From: Alentia gelatinosa | Lineage: Eukaryota > Annelida > Polychaeta > Phyllodocida > Polynoidae | DNA: 64,000 nucleotides | Direction: 5' to 3' | Assembly: GCA_950022655.1 (NCBI GenBank) | Contig: OX465582.1 | Span: 88,599,801 to 88,663,800, forward strand | In this document: positions 31,467 to 42,235 of the stretch, one piece after another | How the letters are laid out: the number at the start of each line of letters is the position of its first letter | Numbering within the stretch: position 1 is the stretch's first letter | Notes under the pieces: model-generated | Database searches by the model: none | Told to the model about the DNA's origin: nothing | Seen by the model: only the letters and a program-made list of their open reading frames with translations | Position numbers and translations under genes: made by a program

Positions 31467-31562
31467 ACTCTAGTGGCATAAAAACACTTTATGTCACGGC
31501 CTGCCACATAAAGTTTCCCTATGTTAAGTCTATGGCGTTTTTTTATTACGGGTAGGATAAAA
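31467..31562 (+). mobile_element. HT-F fragment
   Basis: CTAGTGGCATAAAAACAC and GTGCCACATAAAG-like arms surround TTTATGTCACGGC. The tail end CTATGTTAAGTCTATGGCGT, TTTTTTATTACGGGTAGGAT, AAAA matches the HT terminal signature. Confidence 0.55.
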
Positions 31563-31928
31563 GGAGAGAAGAGTTTCTTTGAGGATAATAACAAGGATGG
31601 GAGAGTCATCGCGCTAAATAAGTGTTATCCATATGTTATTCTCCTCATATCCTGTAAATGTTAGGAGCTCTGAAGGATATTATCCAAGCATATATATTGA
31701 TTATTTAGTTTCTCTACCAGCATTAGAAAGGACACCAATTGAGATGCCCTTCCAAAAGGAGAGTTTTCAGGATCAAGGTCAGGACAATGACACATTAACT
31801 GAACAGCCGGGAAGGGCATTTCAAGTTTCAATCCTTCTACCTGACCTTTGAAAGAACAATCCATGTTAATTCATTCAGAGACGCAATTATAACAAAAAAA
31901 GACTGCAAGTGTCCAAGTAGTATATATA
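31563..31928. other. Unassigned stretch
   Basis: Frames of 67-72 codons on both strands between 31633 and 31864, no domain. Nothing recognised. Confidence 0.25.
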
Positions 31929-32236
31929 GACAATAATCGATAGTTTTGTGGACAGACGGTCGTAAACCACGAGAGGTTGACGCGTAGTAATACACAAGCG
32001 CTAGAGAGTGTATTACGACGTCAACCTCGAGTGGTTTATAGAGCCGCCTGTCCACAAAACCATCGTTTGTTGTATTTATTATCCATCTTCTCCAATATAT
32101 TAAACCCAGTTATTGCCATATCAAAAGGTACAACAGTAGGGACTATTTCTTTGCTCTATAGCACAAAGGGACTATTTACCCTGTTTACTGAGTCCCCACA
32201 TATTTTCAATGGGAGCTTTGTATACGATGGAAAATA
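31929..32236 (-). mobile_element. HT-A element, nearly complete head
   Basis: The head is 31929-32080, with arms TTTTGTGGACAGACGGTCGT / GCCGCCTGTCCACAAAACCA and apex AATACACAAGCGCTAGAGAG then TGTATT. The tail follows in reverse: TTTATTATCCATC, TGCCATATCAAAAGG, GGGACTATTTCTTTGCTCTA, and one unit ending GAGCTTTGTATACGATGG. Confidence 0.75.
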
Positions 32237-32309
32237 AGATTTGGTTATACCCTAGTAGTATTGATTTGTTGATGTTTATATGGCACAGTATTTGGCAGTT
32301 CACGGCTGC

Positions 32310-33560
32310 AGTCTAGACTTGCTCAAGTCTTTGACTATGGACATTCACGATTAAACAAAATTAAGATAAAGTATGTTGCAGTGTGATTGGTCCAGGTATC
32401 CCGGCTAGGAGGGGTGGGGAAGGAGAAGGGGTAGGCATAGGAGACAGGGACTGGAGCCAGTGTAAGCTGCAGTCGCCCGGACCCCGGAACTATCCATGGA
32501 TGTGGTAAGAGGAACATTCGGAAGGAGCAGTGAAGACTTGGTCAAGTCTTTGATTATGGACATTATTGAGAAATAAAACTACCATGTAACATGTGGGCTT
32601 CTCCTAACGCCTGGAGAGGTTGGAGTAGGTGGAGGGGTAGCCATAGGATGCAGGGACTGAGTCCTGGTGAGAAGGGGTGGGGTAGGTTGAGGGGTAGGTA
32701 TAGGACACAGGGACTGAGTCCTGGTGAGGAAGGTTGGAGCAGGGGTAGGGGTAGGCATAGGAGACAGGGACTGACGCCTTTATCTCGGTGAGGAGGGGTG
32801 GAGGAGGTGGAGGGTTAACCCTTAGCTATCCATGGTTGGAGGAACAGTGGAGAGGGTTAGAGAGTGTCGTAAGACAATGTAGACTTACTCAAGCCTTTGA
32901 TTATGGACATAGTTGAGGAATAAAACTACCATGCAACATGTGGGATTCTCCTAACGTAACGCATGCCTAGGAATCAAAGAAATCTGACTCCTTTACTGAT
33001 CCTACCAGTCCCTGTATCCCCGCGAGGAGGGGTGGAGTGGTAGGTATAGGAGATAGGAGCCATAGGATGCAGGTACTGAAGCATGTATCCCGGTGAGGAG
33101 GGGTGAGGGAGGGGGAGGTGTAGTCATAGGATGCATGTACTGAAGCCTGTATTCCGGTGAGGAGGGGTGGTGTAGGTGGAGGGGTAGCCATAGGAGGCAG
33201 GGACTGGAGCCTGTATCACGGCGAGGAGGGGTGAGGTAGATGGAGGGGTAGCCATAGGATGCAGGGACTGGAGCCTGTATCACGGTGAGGAGGGGTGGGT
33301 AGGTGGAGGTGTAGCCATAGGAGGCAGGGACTGGAGCCTGTATCACGGCGAGGAGGGGTGGGTAGGTGGAAGGGCCGCCATAGGAGGCAGGGACTGGAGC
33401 CTGTATCACGGTGAGGAGGGGTGGGTATGTGGAAGGGCCGCCATAGGAGGTAGGGACTGGACCCAGTATCACGGCGAGGAGGGGTGAGGTATGTGGAAGG
33501 GCCGCCATAGGAGGCAGGGACTGGAGCCAGTCTAGGGGCGGCGCTGACACGGGGATTCCC
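32310..33560. repeat. Repeat O with 63-bp G-rich minisatellite
   Basis: It starts AGACTTGCTCAAGTCTTTGA and repeats that motif at 32532 and 32881. The array at 33010-33545 has strict 63-bp units: GAGCCTGTATCACGGCGAGG, AGGGGTGGGTAGGTGG, CCATAGGAGGCAGGGACTG. It ends GCCAGTCTAGGGGCGGCGC. Smaller members are 36945-37255 and 40690-40820. A 219-codon minus frame is a repeat artefact (63 = 21 codons). Confidence 0.8.
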
Positions 33561-33837
33561 CACTCCCTAGACAATGAGAGGAGAATTATAATTGGAGCTG
33601 TGCCCAGACAGAGCACAGCGCTGACAGAGCAGCGGCAGCGCCAATCAAAATATTCACGCATTTACATAAGATCTTATCATGTTTGGCTGCGGCAGAAAGC
33701 GGGTGTTTTTTTTAATTACTTTAACATGGTTCTCCACTCAGTGTTCAGCCAGTAGTACCGAATATGCGCACCACGAAGCGCCCAGCTAGCATACAGTGAG
33801 CCTAGATTGGCCACCATCTCTGTCTCCCACTTAGATG

Positions 33838-34275
33838 GTTTTTTTGGTGGGTTTTTTTATTCAAAAAGATACATTTTACCGACAATACATGTTCACTGGT
33901 TTCCCGGCGATCTTCCTCATGAGAGTCACATATATGGACAATTATTACATGATGTACAACATTGAATATACGCATACAGGACATAAACAAGAAAACATTA
34001 CAATCATTCATCCTGCCTTTTGTTTAATATATACCATATGTTTCACATATTTATTTTATACTCTAATATGTCAATGTTTAATTTGGGTCTATTGACCTAT
34101 ACACATCAATCCATCAGGTTTAATTCACCCTTTTATCAATCAAAGTCTTCCACATTTTGAATCTCATTTTTTACTCGATTTTTAAAAGCATAACCATAAT
34201 CTGTTCGTTGTGTTTCAACGGGTAAACGATTCCAAATAGATGTTGGTCAGGTCCGATCGCTTTCTAGACCGATAG
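33838..34275 (-). mobile_element. LINE 3' end
   Basis: On the minus strand the remnant ORF (34136-34262) is followed by a roughly 290-bp 3' UTR. The UTR ends GTCGGTAAAATGTATCTTTT then GAATAAAAAAACCC near 33845. The UTR end resembles that at 44739-44786 (ATAGATACACATTTAACGAC). No target duplication was located. Confidence 0.6.
34136..34262 (-). pseudogene. LINE ORF2 C-terminus remnant
   Basis: The last 34 codons read SIWNRLPVETQRTDYGYAF and continue FKNRVKNE before a TGA at 34136-34138. W-N-x-LP followed by a basic F-K helix is the usual LINE ORF C-terminus. An in-frame TGA sits three codons upstream of SIW, so the frame is broken. Nothing of the catalytic domain remains. Confidence 0.55.
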
Positions 34276-34284
34276 TAGCATGGA

Positions 34285-34545
34285 GGCCTGGCTAATGTGC
34301 ACTCATATATTAGGCCAGGTAACTACCTCCGTATTTCCGGTGCATTGCGGGATTGTATTTAGCTGGTACCTGATAGATACTTGTTGAATTTTGCGCTGGT
34401 TCCCCTCTAGAGGGCGTGGTGAAATCTACTATTTTTTAAAGAAACATTCTAATATATTTGATCTTTGAAAGGTTGCTATTACTTTTTTATATCATCGTTC
34501 ATTTAAAAAAGTATAAGTAAGCTATTTGGGGAACCTGGTGAGGGA
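34285..34545 (+). repeat. Dispersed repeat Q
   Basis: GGCCTGGCTAATGTGCACTC, ATATTAGGCCAGGTAACTAC, GTGCATTGCGGGATTG and GGTTCCCCTCTAGAGGG match 54930-55205 in reverse. The first 40 bp form a hairpin (CCTGGCTAATG / TATTAGGCCAGG). Class unknown. Confidence 0.65.
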
Positions 34546-34681
34546 GAGAGGTTGTGCTGGGTCTCTTTGCCACTGCAAATCAGCGGGGAATCAGCCAAAG
34601 TTCAAGGTCGATCACACGTTTCGCTCGCTGTGCGTTGCCTGAACAAATGTGCCTAGTCGGGAGAGTGAGAATTCATGGACA

Positions 34682-35300
34682 AAGGCCCGGCCCCACTGAT
34701 GCGATGCGATTGTCCCACATGTTTTATGGCCCCATAAACGTCCCCTCGGCGGGGTTTATGACCTCTATTGCAATTGAATCATCGCAAAGAAAATCTTGGG
34801 TTTGCCTCACTGATGCGATGGAATCGTCGCATCACTTCTGGCACCACCTATGTATTATATGCCTAGGTGTAGAACTTTATTTCTAATATTTATAAGGTGC
34901 TCACATCTAATTATGATTATATCACTTTTCAACCTCATGCTTTACAAGCTATCAGGATAACACATCGGCTGCAGCTACAACCTGCTGTCTTCACAGCTTT
35001 CACACCTCCTGAGACCTGGCATCAAAATGAATGCTGTGAGGTATGGCACTTATTGCCTGTTGTGCGCCCCAGCTACCAGTGGTCAGGGTAGCCTGTGTAA
35101 CTACATGGATAACAGTATATACAGTTTCTCTAGAAATATAAAAGGAATTACCCTGTACCTATGCGACGAATCCATCGCAAATCATGAACATTTCAAGATG
35201 TGCGATGCGACGGGCGGCGCTGTTTTTATGACCCTCACCGGCCGTTTATGACTTTTTATGGACTTCGGATGAATCCGTCGCACCAGTGGGGCCCGGCCTT
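34682..35300. mobile_element. 619-bp TIR element with GATGCGATGCGA motifs
   Basis: The left end AAGGCCCGGCCCCACTGATG and the inverted right end CACCAGTGGGGCCCGGCCTT match over about 25 bp. Both subterminal zones carry GCGACGAATC/GATGCGATGGAATCG-type repeats and ATGTTTTATGGCC / TTTATGACTTTTTATGG. No transposase is encoded and the target duplication is unclear. Confidence 0.7.
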
Positions 35301-35390
35301 AAGGCTTGGACTCAACCATACCAACCCCTCAGTTAGAAGAGAGTGTAGACAGAGGTGGCGGCCAGTCTACCCCGAGTGGAGGTAGCGGCC

Positions 35391-36788
35391 CCTACCCCTC
35401 CCCACACTCCACCCCTCCACAGTGGCCAGTCTACCCCTCCCCACACTCCACCCCTCCACGGTGGCCAGTGTACCCCTCACCACACTCCACCCCTCCACGG
35501 TGGCCAGTCTACCCCTCCCCACACTCCACCCCTCCACAGTGGCCAGTCTACCCCTCCCCACACTCCACCCCTCCACAGTGGCCAGTCTACCCCTCACCAC
35601 ACTCCACCCCTCCACAGTGGCCAGTCTACTCCTCCCCACACTCCATCCCTCCACAGTGGCCAGTTTACCCCTCCCCACACTCCACCCCTCCATGGTGGCC
35701 AGTCTACCCCTCCCCACACTCCACCCCTCCACGGTGGCCAGTCTACCCCTCCCCACACTCCACCCCTCCACAGTGGCCAGTCTACTCCTCCCCACACTCC
35801 ACCCCTCCACGGTGGCCAGTCTACCCCTCCCCACACTCCACCCCTCCATGGTGGCCAGTCTACCCCTCCCCACACTCCACCCCTCCACAGTGGCCAGTCT
35901 ACCCCTCCCCACACTCCACCCCTCCACAGTGGCCAGTCTACCCCTCCCCACACTCCACCCCTCCACAGTGGCCAGTCTACCCCTCCCCACACTCCACCCC
36001 TCCACAGTGGCCAGTCTACCCCTCCCCACACTCCACCCCTCCACAGTGGCCAGTCTACCCCTCCCCACACTCCACCCCTCCACAGTGACCAGTCTACCCC
36101 TCCCCACACTCCACCCCTCCACGGGGCCAGTCTACCCCTCACCACACTCCACCCCTCCACAGTGGCCAGTCTACCCCTCCCCACACTCCACCCCTCCACA
36201 GTGGCTAGTCTACCCCTCCCCACACTCCACCCCTCCACAGTGGCCAGTCTACCCCTCCCCACACTCCACCCCTCCACAGTGACCAGTCTACCCCTCCCCA
36301 CACTCCACCCCTCCACGGGGCCAGTCTACCCCTCACCACACTCCACCCCTCCACAGTGGCCAGTCTACCCCTCCCCACACTCCACCCCTCCACAGTGGCC
36401 AGTCTACCCCTCCCCACACTCCACCCCTCCATGGTGGCCAGTCTACCCCTCCCCACACTCCACCCCTCCACAGTGACCAGTCTACCCCTCCCCACACTCC
36501 ACCCCTCCATGGTGGCCAGTCTACCCCTCACCACACTACACCCCTCCACAGTGGCCAGTCTACCCCTCCCCACACTCCACCCCTCCACAGTGGCCAGTCT
36601 ACCCCTCACCACACTCCACCCCTCCACGGTGGCCAGTCTACCCCTCCCCACACTCCACCCCTCCACAGTGGCCAGTCTACCCCTCACCACACTCCACCCC
36701 TCCACGGTGGCCAGTCTACCCCTCCCCACACTCCACCCCTCCACAGTGGCCAGTCTACTCCTCCCCACACTCCACCCCTCCACGGTGG
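35391..36788. repeat. 39-bp minisatellite (about 36 copies)
   Basis: Units CCCCACACTCCACCCCTCCA, CAGTGGCCAGTCTACCCCT are highly uniform. Variation is mostly CAGTGG/CGGTGG/ATGGTGG and CCCCAC/CACCAC. Two units near 36121 and 36315 lack 2 bp and sit in a repeated block of about 195 bp. Frames of up to 373 codons exist in at least five of six frames, so none is evidence of coding. Confidence 0.9.
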
Positions 36789-36944
36789 CCTCCAGGCAGC
36801 CTCTAGCAGTCGGGCGGAAATTGCGCCTTACTGGGAGCCGAGTCGTTGGTATTATTGAGAGCAGCTCGCAGGTCGAGTGGGCCCCTCACTTGGCGAGCCC
36901 CTCCCTGGAGTAAGCCCCTGCCTGGAGGTGTCATTGCCGGGCGC

Positions 36945-37255
36945 GTAGACTTGCTCAAGTCATTGATTATGAACATTCATTAAATGATTGAACACAATCC
37001 GCTCCCTGTAACCCTATACCTCCTCCTACCCCTCCCCCTCCCCTCCTCCAGTTCCCAAGATAAGCCAAGATATCTGTATGGAGAGTGTTAAGACTACTAG
37101 AGATAAACAGTGCCAGAAATCCAAAACCATTACTGATTGTACCAGTCCTTGAACCCCAACGAGGAGGGTAGCCATAAGATGCAGGGACTGGAGCCAGTAT
37201 CCCAACGAGGAGGGTAGCCATAAGATGCAGGGACTGGAGCCAGTCTACGGACGCG
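36945..37255. repeat. Repeat O/M copy
   Basis: TAGACTTGCTCAAGTCATTG and GAACATTCATTAA begin it. CCCTGTAACCCTATACCTCC is M sequence in reverse. Two short O units (AGGGTAGCCATAAGATGCAG, GGACTGGAGCCAGT) end it. This copy links M and O as one family. Confidence 0.65.
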
Positions 37256-37367
37256 GCGCCGAAGGGCATTGACCGGAGCAGGGCTCATAACTGGGTGGAG
37301 AGGGCGCCGGGGCCCAGTGTAATATCACCAACTGACAATTGTCAGATAAGAGGAAGCCTATTATATG

Positions 37368-37510
37368 AAAGTATAGGGTCAGAGCTCGTATCTCAATGAG
37401 TTTGAATCTCATCGTAATACATGAGGCGAAGCCGCGGTAATTACGTATATATTTATTTCATACGTACATATTTATCTAATATCAACCCCCCTTACATTAT
37501 AATGGGTCCG
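37368..37510 (+). mobile_element. HT-D fragment, right arm lost
   Basis: GGTCAGAGCTCGTATCTCAA, TGAGTTTGAATCTCATCGTA, then the apex AATACATGAGGCGAAGCCGC, GGTAATT. The sequence after the loop no longer pairs with the left arm. Confidence 0.6.
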
Positions 37511-37768
37511 AGTAGGGAGCAAATATGTCTGAAAAATTGGGATCCTTTCCCACACTAAAAAGTAGAGAGTTATTAGAATCAGAACCAACTTTGATAACCA
37601 TTGTGGTGAGCCTGCAAGAATTATCCTAAATTTTCAGATCTTCTCCTCTACAACGAACTCTGACTCTTTTTTTTCCTCTGGTGAAAGGATTATTAATCAG
37701 TTCTCATCAGGAGATGCGAGTGAGTGTTTGCGAATTCTGCTAATTTACTATAGACATTTATTTTTGAT

Positions 37769-38702
37769 TGTTGGTTGGTTGGTTGGTTTGATTTGATGTC
37801 CAGTCAAGATTCAAGATTCTCTTACACCACGAGGGTGGTGATCGAATCTATGTGATGAATCTAGTTAGAAATCTCACCCATACACATTTACCGAGGTGAG
37901 AGTTCTTTTACTTCCTAGAACAGGAAGACATGGCCTTCGTTATAGCAGTAAATCTACCACTGCTGGGGATGAAGGGGAAAGGTGGCTGTACACCACACCA
38001 CATAGACATGGTATGAGAAGGACTGGCCTTTGATATAGCAGTAAATCTACCACTGCTGGGGATGAAGGGGAAAGGTAGCTCCACACAACACCACACCACA
38101 TAGACATGGTATAAGAAGGACAGGCCTTTGATATAGCAGTAAATCTACCACTACTGGGGATGAAGGGGAAAGGTGGCTGTACACCACACCACATAGACAT
38201 TGTATGAGAAGGATTGGCCTTTGATATAGCAGTAAATCTACCACTGCTGGGGATGAAGGGGAAAGGTGGCTGTACACCACACCACATAGACATTGTATGA
38301 GAAGGATTGGCCTTTGATATAGCAGTAAATCTACCACTGCTGGGGATGAAGGGGAAAGGTGGCTGTACACCACACCACATAGACATTGTATGAGAAGGAC
38401 TGGCCTTTGATATAGCAGTAAATCTACCACTGCTGGGGATGAAGGGGAAAGGTAGCTCCACACAACACCACACCACATAGACATGGTATAAGAAGGACAG
38501 GCCTTTGATATAGCAGTAAATCTACCACTGCTGGGGATGAAGGGGAAAGGTGGCTGTACACCACACCACATAGACATTGTATGAGAAGGATTGGCCTTTG
38601 ATATAGCAGTAAATCTACCACTGCTGGGGATGAAGGGGAAAGGTGGCTGTACACCACACCACATAGACATTGTATGAGAAGGACTGGTCTCGAGAAGGAC
38701 TG
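37769..38702 (-). mobile_element. SINE with eight amplified internal 93-bp units
   Basis: The SINE 3' end (TTGATTTGATGTCCAGT, reverse) is at 37769 and its body up to 37915. Then GGCCTTTGATATAGCAGTAA, ATCTACCACTGCTGGGGATG, AAGGGGAAAGGTGGCTGTAC repeats eight times to 38702, mostly at 93 bp. Two units carry a 5-bp longer spacer (GTAGCTCCACACAACACC). The tRNA head is missing. Open frames of 111-234 codons result from 93 = 31 codons. Confidence 0.85.
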
Positions 38703-38711
38703 GTCTCTGAT

Positions 38712-38850
38712 ATTTAAATAGAACTGGATCGAGAATCGTATAAATAAACAATGCTCCACGAGTTTGGCTGAGCCGTCATCGTCATCGAGGCGAAGCCGAA
38801 TGACTATTCCGGATTGATCTGGATTTCAGATTCTAGATTTATCCCTTTTC
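38712..38850. mobile_element. HT-C fragment, right arm lost
   Basis: TATTTAAATAGAACTGGATC, GAGAATCGTATAAATA and CTCCACGAGTTTGGCTGAGC lead into CGTCATCGAGGCGAAGCCGA. After the loop only CTGGATTTCAG ... TTTATCCCTTTT of the tail side remains. It sits directly against the SINE array, as at 18806. Confidence 0.6.
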
Positions 38851-38964
38851 GTTGATGGTTCCGAGAAGATAGGCTCTTATCTGCGGTGACCACGAATAGT
38901 CATCACCTCACTGTTTGACAGATAACCTGACAAACACTCAAAACCATGAGACGATGCGTCTTTA

Positions 38965-39444
38965 CAAATGTCGCGACATCAATAACACTGGTCCGCTGCC
39001 CGCTCATACTGTATCACGGCACTCCATCGCCACAGGCGATGCGTCTTTACAGCACCCCTCTCATAAGATCTCACACTCTCTAAGTCGTAATCTGTACAAG
39101 GTTCTTGCTGCGCTCTATGGGAGAAGAATTCTTAACGAACTAGGCTTAGAGCCTTGAGAATCCATTGGCACACAGTATTCCCGCTAGGTGGCAGCATTGA
39201 GATTATAGGAATCTTTGGTTGCATTGATGTACGTCTTTAGCACGGGAGGCAGGCCAGTGGATTCTCAAGGCTCTAAGCCTAGTTCGTTAAGAATCCTTCT
39301 CCATAGAGCGTAGTGAGAGTACAGAATACGACTTAGAGAGTGTGAGATCTTATGAGAGGGGTGCACCACAAATGTCGCGACATCAATAACACTGGTCCGC
39401 TGCCCGCTCATACTATATCACGATGCTCCGTCACCACAGGCGGG
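38965..39444. repeat. 118-bp inverted repeat flanked by 75-bp direct repeats
   Basis: Direct repeats start AAATGTCGCGACATCAATAA at 38965 and 39369. Between them the arms 39050-39170 and 39250-39367 are inverted (AGCACCCCTCTCATAAGATC ... GATCTTATGAGAGGGGTGC) with a spacer of about 80 bp. GTCGCGAC itself is an 8-bp palindrome. No ORF is found. Confidence 0.75.
39180..39196 (+). promoter_or_regulatory. CTCF-like motif in the inverted-repeat spacer
   Basis: CCCGCTAGGTGGCAGCA matches the core of the bilaterian CTCF consensus (CCGC-N-AGGTGGCAG type). It is a single match found by eye in the spacer of a large inverted repeat, so binding is only a possibility. Confidence 0.3.
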
Positions 39445-39800
39445 CGGAAGTCTCATTGTCGTCTGCGCGAAGCTGGAAAGACGCCCAACAAGAAGTGACG
39501 TCACATGTACGGTTACATTGACAACAGGCGGAGGTGTGCATCGGAGCGCGACCGTGACGCGCCGTGTTGGGCCGTGTGCAGTGAGGTGTGGCCGTGGGGG
39601 GTCGTGTGCAGTGAGGCGTGGCCGTGATTGATGGAGCGTGACCGGCACACTGCTGAGTGTGATCTAATGGGGGATCGGACAGCTCGTAGTGTGTGGCCGT
39701 GGGTGGGTATTAATCTGAGGGCGAATGTGCGCTTACCACTAGCAGGCTTGACTTGCCCCATAGCTTTCCCCCCTACCAATATATTATTAGCATAGACCTT
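39445..39800. other. Unassigned GC-rich stretch with a short duplication
   Basis: GTGCAGTGAGGTGTGGCCGT recurs about 39 bp on as GTGCAGTGAGGCGTGGCCGT (39577, 39609). Overlapping minus frames of 76 and 88 codons have no domain. A SINE-head scrap (GGTGGGGAGTTAGCTCAGTG) lies at 39804-39825. Confidence 0.35.
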
Positions 39801-39904
39801 ATGGGTGGGGAGTTAGCTCAGTGGCTAGACTTGCATAGCCCCATGTGTTAGCTGATATGTATCACGATGTATATTCAGAGATGGCAGTTATCTTAGTTTC
39901 CGGC

Positions 39905-40296
39905 CTGCTGGGATGGACAGGAATTATCAATCTGTTCACCCTTTTGGTCGCCTCGCCTCCTCGTGGTGCAGACCAGATATGCTTGCATGCAAGCATAACT
40001 GAAGTGACCAGGGTGGGTGGGGAGTTCAGTGGTAAAGAGCACTGGACTTTGTTGATTCGGGTCCCACTGCAGCCACTTTTCTCCTTCACCCCCCAGCAGT
40101 GGTAGATTTACTGCTATATCAAAGGCCAATCCTTCTCATATCATGTCTATGTGGTGTGGGAAGTAAAAGAACTCTCACCTCGGTAAATGTGTAGGGGTGG
40201 GATATCTTCCTACATTTATCTCAAAGATTCGGTCAAATCCAAAGTAAGTCTAATTGAACAAATTGGACGTTAAACTACTACAACAAACAAACAAAC
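39905..40296 (+). mobile_element. Composite tRNA-derived SINE
   Basis: The 5' module starts CTGCTGGGATGGACAGGAAT. The head has GTGGGGAGTTCAGTGG (A-box degenerate) and GATTCGGGTCC. The body has one internal unit and a complete tail, GGACGTTAAACTACTACAAC then (AAAC)n. Confidence 0.85.
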
Positions 40297-40310
40297 TTGG
40301 TCACCTCGCC

Positions 40311-40712
40311 TCTCACATCATGTCTATGTGGTGTGGCATACAACCACCTTTCTTCTTCACCCCCAGCAGTGGTAAATTCACTGCTATATCAAAGGCCAGT
40401 CCTTCTCATATCATGTCTATGTGGTGTGGCATACAGCCACCTTTCTCCTTCATCCCTAGCAGTGGTAGATTTACTGCTATATCAAAGGCCAGTCCTTCTC
40501 ATATCATGTCTTTGCAGTGTGGCGTACAACCACGTTTCTTCTTCACGATCCTTCTCATAACATGTCTATGTGGTGTGGGAAGTAAAAGAACTCTCACCTC
40601 GGTAAATGTGTAGAGGTGAGATTGCTACCTAAATTCATCACATAGATTCGATCACCACTCTCGGGGTGTAAAAGAACCTTGGGAAAGTCTGATAAGGACC
40701 TATATAGTGGAG
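40311..40712 (+). mobile_element. Headless SINE with three internal units
   Basis: It follows the previous SINE directly. Units contain CACCTTTCTTCTTCACCCCC, CATATCATGTCTATGTGGTG. The 3' body (AGAACTCTCACCTCGGTAAA, CGATCACCACTCTCGGGGTG) ends near TCTGATAAGGACC without the poly(CAAA). Confidence 0.75.
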
Positions 40713-40820
40713 GGATAGCCATAGGATGCAGAGACTGAAGCCACTATCACAACGAGGGGTGGAGTAGGTGGTAGGGTAGATGCAGGAGACAGGGACTGAA
40801 GCCAGTCTAGGGCTGGACCT
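40700..40820. repeat. Repeat O fragment
   Basis: GGAGGGATAGCCATAGGATG, CAGAGACTGAAGCC, AACGAGGGGTGGAGTAGGTG and AGCCAGTCTAGGGC correspond to two units and the right end of 33010-33560. Confidence 0.65.
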
Positions 40821-41171
40821 GTTGTGGCGGGAAACGATGCGTCCATCATTCCAATGTCGTCTGCTGGGTGCACGTGTACTCGCCGACCCTCCGCTCCAAA
40901 AACTCGCGCCCCAACCTCCTCTTCCTACCAATCTCCAAGCGGATCCTGGTAGCGACAGGAGGTTGTTTATCGATCGTGAATGAAGTGTGATGGGAGAGTG
41001 TTGTTCACGTTTTCATTACTTCAGAGAGCTGAGTCTGAGGCAAGTCTTTTTTTTTCTTTCCGGAGGTTTTCACGGAGCTCCTTAAAGGGGAGAAAAGGAT
41101 GTTGCTGGTAAAATGTTATCCGCTAAAGTCCTGTCCGTCCAACATCTAATAAAGATTACTGCAAAAGGACG
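40821..41171. other. Unassigned stretch
   Basis: Nothing recognised. A TTTTTTTTTCTTTCC tract lies at 41048. Confidence 0.25.
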
Positions 41172-41232
41172 CATATTATCTCCCCCATGGTATTTTGGTC
41201 CCATACGCTTAACATTGGAAACTTATTCTCCA
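41172..41232 (-). mobile_element. HT tail-end fragment
   Basis: On the minus strand CCAATGTTAAGCGTATGGGA, CCAAAATACCATGGGGGAGATAATA matches the HT-E tail terminus at 1475-1502. The head is absent. Confidence 0.55.
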
Positions 41233-42235
41233 TTCATATCACTCTGCACCAATTCGTGGATAACAACGACTTTATACAAAACATTCTGGTTTTTCTTTAG
41301 TTCAGTAACATCCACCCCCGAACTCAGAGAGAGCAGGGTTTTCTTGTCTCACATAAACAATGAATTGGGCCTCATTCACACCTATATAAACCAGGATTCA
41401 ACCATCCCCACACACCCCATCCCCATTCCATAACCAATAAAGAAATGTTTTTCATGTTTTTTTCAATCTCTCTGAGTCAGTAAATCCGATATAATAATAT
41501 CTCCTATCTTTTTTTTCATGACCCCAACTGACATCCCTGCAGACTACAAGGACCCCGGTAATCAATACCAATATTACCCCCTTTCCATATCACACAACAC
41601 TACATCACATTCCAATTATACTTTGGGAGATACCTCCTGTCATATCAGCAAATCACCCATTAATACCACGTGCCTGCTGGGAATGCTAATAAGTGTCCCT
41701 CCTGACAGCTATAAAGCCCGCCCAGCGGGGCGCCCCCTGGGAGACTGCCATGGAACTGCTCGTTTGCTGCCATGTGAATAGATTGGCCACCAACCCCTGT
41801 CTACATTGAGCTGAGACTTAGGGGTTGGCACAGTCCGATCTGGGGTATTTCCGAGTATCTCCCCTCGAAGTAGAATGTATTTCTCAGTCTGCCTTTATTA
41901 TACAGAGAAACTTCTCATGAAACATTCATTGTCAAAGATATTGATACAATCTCCAGCTTTTACATAGCTCTCTATTTTACATAGATATTGTTATTTACGA
42001 TATCAAATTGTTTTTAATGATAAAATTAGGTTTACTAGCTTTTGATTTTCAAATTGTGATTTCTGGAACATTTTGACATTCATTCTAGACCAGTTGCAAT
42101 GACGTAAGATACCCGTTACCACGGCGTGTCAAGGCTAACGACGATCGGATCGTGGCAGAGCTAACGTGCATAGCAAACGTCTGCTCTGGTGGCCAGCGTA
42201 CCATGTGAACGGGGGGCGTGTCATAGTGATAAGAC
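41233..42235. other. Unassigned 1-kb stretch
   Basis: Frames of 106 codons (41113-41433) and 87 codons (41518-41781) have no domain. AGCTATAAAGCCCGCCCAGC at 41707 is TATA-like but isolated. GTGTCATAGTGATAAGACTT near 42218 is a unit of the degenerate repeat at 42670-42850. Confidence 0.3.

Noticed and set aside
35306..36913. Open frames of 185-373 codons rich in Pro, His, Ser or Trp, Gly
   Set aside because: They lie in a 39-bp tandem array open in most frames on both strands; no frame is preferred and there are no flanking coding signals.
37908..38759. Minus-strand frames of 63-234 codons with repeated FPFIPSSGRFTAISKA-type peptide
   Set aside because: Translation of amplified 93-bp SINE internal units.
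41700..41730. TATA-box promoter (AGCTATAAAGCCC)
   Set aside because: Single motif without initiator, supporting motifs or downstream coding frame.
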